A DNA stretch of 64,000 nucleotides from the NCBI RefSeq assembly GCF_003337575.1, contig NZ_QPJM01000001.1, positions 124,001-188,000 on the forward strand, written 5' to 3'. This stretch comes from Phyllobacterium bourgognense. Lineage in GTDB: Bacteria > Pseudomonadota > Alphaproteobacteria > Rhizobiales > Rhizobiaceae. The translations under genes and the position numbers were made by a program. Every line of letters starts with the position of its first letter. Position 1 is the first letter of the stretch. The notes beneath the pieces are model-generated. The model was not told the DNA's origin, did no database searches, and saw only the letters and a program-made list of their open reading frames with translations. Of this stretch, positions 61,683-64,000 are shown one piece after another.

Positions 61683-62324
61683 TCAATCGGGACAGTCGGC
61701 ACCGGTCTTCACCCAGGCGGCGATCAGCGCTGCAAATGTCTCCTGCGATCCGGGCGGGGCGGACCTTCCATCGCCCGGGTGCCACGCCCAGCCGACCAAA
61801 TGGTCCTCGCCCATATGTTTTATGAGATCTTCGTGCGAGCGATTGCCGTTGCGGCTCGTGTCCTTCACCTGCTGGCATATTTCGCTGACCGTCAGCCCTT
61901 GCCAGGCCATGCTCGCCGGGGCCAGTTGCCAGTGGGCGTTACCCGGGATGGATTTCATGCGGCTTCCGACGATCGGACGATTTTCGGCGCCATGGCAGGC
62001 GCTGCATGCAAGACCCAGCGGACCCACCGAGCTGTTGCTGGCGATCATCAACGGCACGTGCGGATGCTTGTCTTCGCCCTGCGTCGGGCTGCGGGTTGCC
62101 GGATGACAGTTGATGCAGCGCGGATGCGTCAGGACGCGGCTTGCCTCTTCGAAGATGGCTTTCGAGCGCGCGCTGGTGTCCGTTATCGCATCGAAATCGG
62201 AGACGGCCTTCAGCGCCCCGGCACCCGATGTCTCGGCGTTGCCCTGCAAGGGTCCAAGAATGACAAATGTTCCGGCTGTCGCGAGAACGGATGCAATCGC
62301 AATGGCGGCAAAACGCATGGCCAT
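61683..62324 (-). CDS. Diheme c-type cytochrome subunit of an IorAB-type oxidoreductase
   Basis: A 213-residue exported protein with a signal/anchor (MAMRFAAIAIASVLATAGTF) and two CxxCH heme sites, CINCH (about residue 73) and CSACH (about residue 110). ATG 62324 follows GAGGG and lies 2 bases past the molybdopterin subunit stop (with GTG 62330 as an alternative overlap). It likely passes electrons from the molybdenum enzyme to the respiratory chain. Confidence 0.8.
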   Translation of the reverse strand: MAMRFAAIAIASVLATAGTFVILGPLQGNAETSGAGALKAVSDFDAITDTSARSKAIFEEASRVLTHPRCINCHPATRSPTQGEDKHPHVPLMIASNSSVGPLGLACSACHGAENRPIVGSRMKSIPGNAHWQLAPASMAWQGLTVSEICQQVKDTSRNGNRSHEDLIKHMGEDHLVGWAWHPGDGRSAPPGSQETFAALIAAWVKTGADCPD

Positions 62325-62326
62325 GG

Positions 62327-64000
62327 TCACACCCTCTGGAATTCGTGCTGGTCGATCGGCAGCGACCGCAGCCGCTTGCCGGTGGCCGCAAAGATCGCGT
62401 TGAACAGCGACGGAGCAACGCCGGGCGTGCCAACCTCGCCTATACCGCCTGGCGCTTCCGAACTCGGCACGATGTATACCTCGATCTTCGGTGTCTCATG
62501 GATGCGCAACACGGGGGAGTCGTCGAAGTTGCTCTCGACAACAGCTCCGTTCTGGACGGTCAGGCGTCCGTAGAGTGCCGCGCTGAGGCCATAGACGATG
62601 CCGCTCAATATCTGGGCGTCTACCGTGTCCGGATTGACGACCTGGCCACAATCGACTGCGCAGACGATGCGCTCGACCTTGGGTTTTCCATCGTCCCCGA
62701 CGCTGACTTCAGAAATCATTGCGGCAAAGCTGCCGAAATCCTCCGAAAGGGCGATGCCCCGTCCTTTGCCTTGGGGCAGGGCATTTGACCAGCCGGCTTT
62801 TTCGGCGGCCAGATCAAGAGCACCCAGGAGACGCGGCTTGTGCTGGAGCAGGCGCTTGCGGTACTCGAGCGGATCGATTTTGGCGGCGCTGGCCAGTTCG
62901 TCGATGCTGCCTTCGATCGGAAAGATGTTGCGCGTAGCGCCGACACCGCGCCAGTTGCCCGTCAACATTCCGTCCGGGGCTTCATGGCGCACGAACTCTG
63001 TGAATTTGTTCGGGATCGCGTAGGACGACTCTGCACCGCCCATGATGTCGAGATCGATGCCATCTTTGGTAAAGGCCGGCAGCCAGCGTGCCATGACGGC
63101 GGGGCCGATCACGCGGTGACGCCATGAAACGGGCATGCCGTCCGGACCGAGCGTCGCGGTGACCTTGCTGTAATTCAGGTAGCGATAACAGTCGTGGCGG
63201 ATGTCTTCCTCGCGGCTCCAGGTCACTTTCACCGGGCCATCCACCTGTTTTGCGATCTTCGCCGCCAGAATGACGCCATCGACGTCGAGCCTGCGGCCAA
63301 AACCGCCACCGAGAAGCTGGTTGTGAACCATCACCTTGTCCACCGGCAGACCTGTGACGTCGGCTACAGCCTGCCGCGCACGCCCCGCCACCTGCGTACC
63401 GGTCCACACGTCGCAGCTGTCCTTGCGCACGTGAAGGGTGCAGTTCATCGGCTCCATTGCCGAATGGGTGAGGATCGGCATGCGGTAGACAAATTCATGA
63501 ACGGGCCCGTGTTCGGCCTCGGCCTTGACGACATCGCCTTCATTTATATGAGGCAGGGCCTTGCCGCCGTTCGTCGCATCCTCCACGCGCTTCTCGAGTT
63601 CGGCCGAGGTGAGATCGCCGCTCGGACCCGGATCCCACTCGATGGAAAGCGCCGCAAGCCCCTTGCGGGCGGCACCGGTATTGTCGGCCACGACCGCAAC
63701 CGCGTCCTCGATGCGGACCACCTGCTTGACACCTTTGACCGCCATTGCAGGCTTGTCATCGACGCTGCGCAGCTTGCCGCCGAAGTGGGGACAGATCGCG
63801 ATTGCGGCGTAGGACACGCCTTCCGGACGGGCGTCGATGCCGAATTTTGCAGTACCGTTCACTTTCTGCGGGCTATCAAGGCGCCGGATGGCCTGGCCGA
63901 TAACCTTGAAGCTCGATGCCGGCTTCAGTGGCACATCCTGTGGAACGGTCTCAGCAGCAGCGGCCCGAATTAGGCTGCCATAGGCCGCGCTGCGTCCGCT
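62327..64000 (-). CDS. Molybdopterin-binding subunit of isoquinoline 1-oxidoreductase-type hydroxylase, N-terminus outside window
   Basis: A xanthine-dehydrogenase-family large subunit (IorB-like, aldehyde oxidase type). About 557 C-terminal residues are visible and the frame stays open to the window end. Seen: GGGFGRRLD, NWRGVGATRNIFPIEGSIDELA, the VDCGQVVNPDTVDAQ segment and the catalytic-loop GGIGEVGTPGVAPSLFNAI with the essential Glu. It would hydroxylate an N-heterocycle or aldehyde in the periplasm; substrate unknown. An [2Fe-2S] IorA-type gene is expected upstream of the window. Confidence 0.85.
   Translation of the reverse strand, partial: SGRSAAYGSLIRAAAAETVPQDVPLKPASSFKVIGQAIRRLDSPQKVNGTAKFGIDARPEGVSYAAIAICPHFGGKLRSVDDKPAMAVKGVKQVVRIEDAVAVVADNTGAARKGLAALSIEWDPGPSGDLTSAELEKRVEDATNGGKALPHINEGDVVKAEAEHGPVHEFVYRMPILTHSAMEPMNCTLHVRKDSCDVWTGTQVAGRARQAVADVTGLPVDKVMVHNQLLGGGFGRRLDVDGVILAAKIAKQVDGPVKVTWSREEDIRHDCYRYLNYSKVTATLGPDGMPVSWRHRVIGPAVMARWLPAFTKDGIDLDIMGGAESSYAIPNKFTEFVRHEAPDGMLTGNWRGVGATRNIFPIEGSIDELASAAKIDPLEYRKRLLQHKPRLLGALDLAAEKAGWSNALPQGKGRGIALSEDFGSFAAMISEVSVGDDGKPKVERIVCAVDCGQVVNPDTVDAQILSGIVYGLSAALYGRLTVQNGAVVESNFDDSPVLRIHETPKIEVYIVPSSEAPGGIGEVGTPGVAPSLFNAIFAATGKRLRSLPIDQHEFQRV

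Overview
The window looks like a chromosomal segment of an alphaproteobacterium of the order Hyphomicrobiales (Rhizobiales), close to the Brucella/Ochrobactrum/Phyllobacterium lineages. The reasons are a rimP-nusA-ylxR-infB-rbfA-truB-rpsO-pnp block next to metK and trmB, a fabA-fabB-fabI operon beside a Fur-family irr gene, a DUF1127 small protein, succinoglycan-type exo genes with a SyrA/ExoX-like repressor, and several copies of rhizobial-style palindromic intergenic elements. No rRNA, tRNA, CRISPR array, insertion sequence or prophage was seen. The genus assignment is inference.

Layout. 1-1791: end of metK (cut by the window edge) and trmB. 2036-4992: tctC-tctB-tctA, a tripartite tricarboxylate transporter. 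5022-5186: DUF1127 protein. 5334-16629: the transcription/translation block from rimP to pnp, with an attenuator-like leader before rimP, and an rRNA methyltransferase gene. 16779-20126: fabI-fabB-fabA and divergent irr. 20131-28089: accessory genes (stand-alone DnaB-like ATPase, divergent SDR/TetR pair, SGNH acyltransferase with a small membrane protein and a COG4280 membrane protein, P-loop kinase, LpxO/OlsC-like hydroxylase) separated by palindromic repeats.

28131-49316 (possibly to 53707) is an exopolysaccharide locus. It has succinoglycan-type genes (exoF, syrA/exoX-like, exoU-like, exoY, exoQ, exoK, exoL, exoA, exoM, exoO, exoP). Set into these is a module resembling the colanic-acid wcaK/wzxC/wcaL trio plus another GT4 glycosyltransferase and UDP-glucose 6-dehydrogenase. 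ExoY would start the repeat unit on the lipid carrier, ExoA/L/M/O/U and the GT4 enzymes extend it, the WcaK-like enzyme pyruvylates it, the flippase exports it, ExoQ/ExoP/ExoF polymerise and secrete it, and ExoK trims it. A PPP-family phosphatase, a second SGNH acyltransferase, a TylF-like methyltransferase and a small EamA protein follow. A 15-bp dyad motif (consensus near TGNYGC-RNY-GCARCA) recurs in the non-coding DNA of this locus and upstream of the DUF1127 gene. It looks like an undescribed operator set and is my strongest novel observation.

53840-64000: an SH3 protein, a 2-hydroxyacid dehydrogenase, a split aconitase-X enzyme with a MoeB/ThiF-like protein, a guanidinium exporter gene preceded by a clear guanidine-II riboswitch, an AT-rich two-gene island (RelA/SpoT-type synthetase plus membrane protein, a candidate alarmone toxin or defence module), a DUF2945 protein, a palindromic repeat element, and a diheme cytochrome with an IorB-type molybdenum hydroxylase that runs off the window end.
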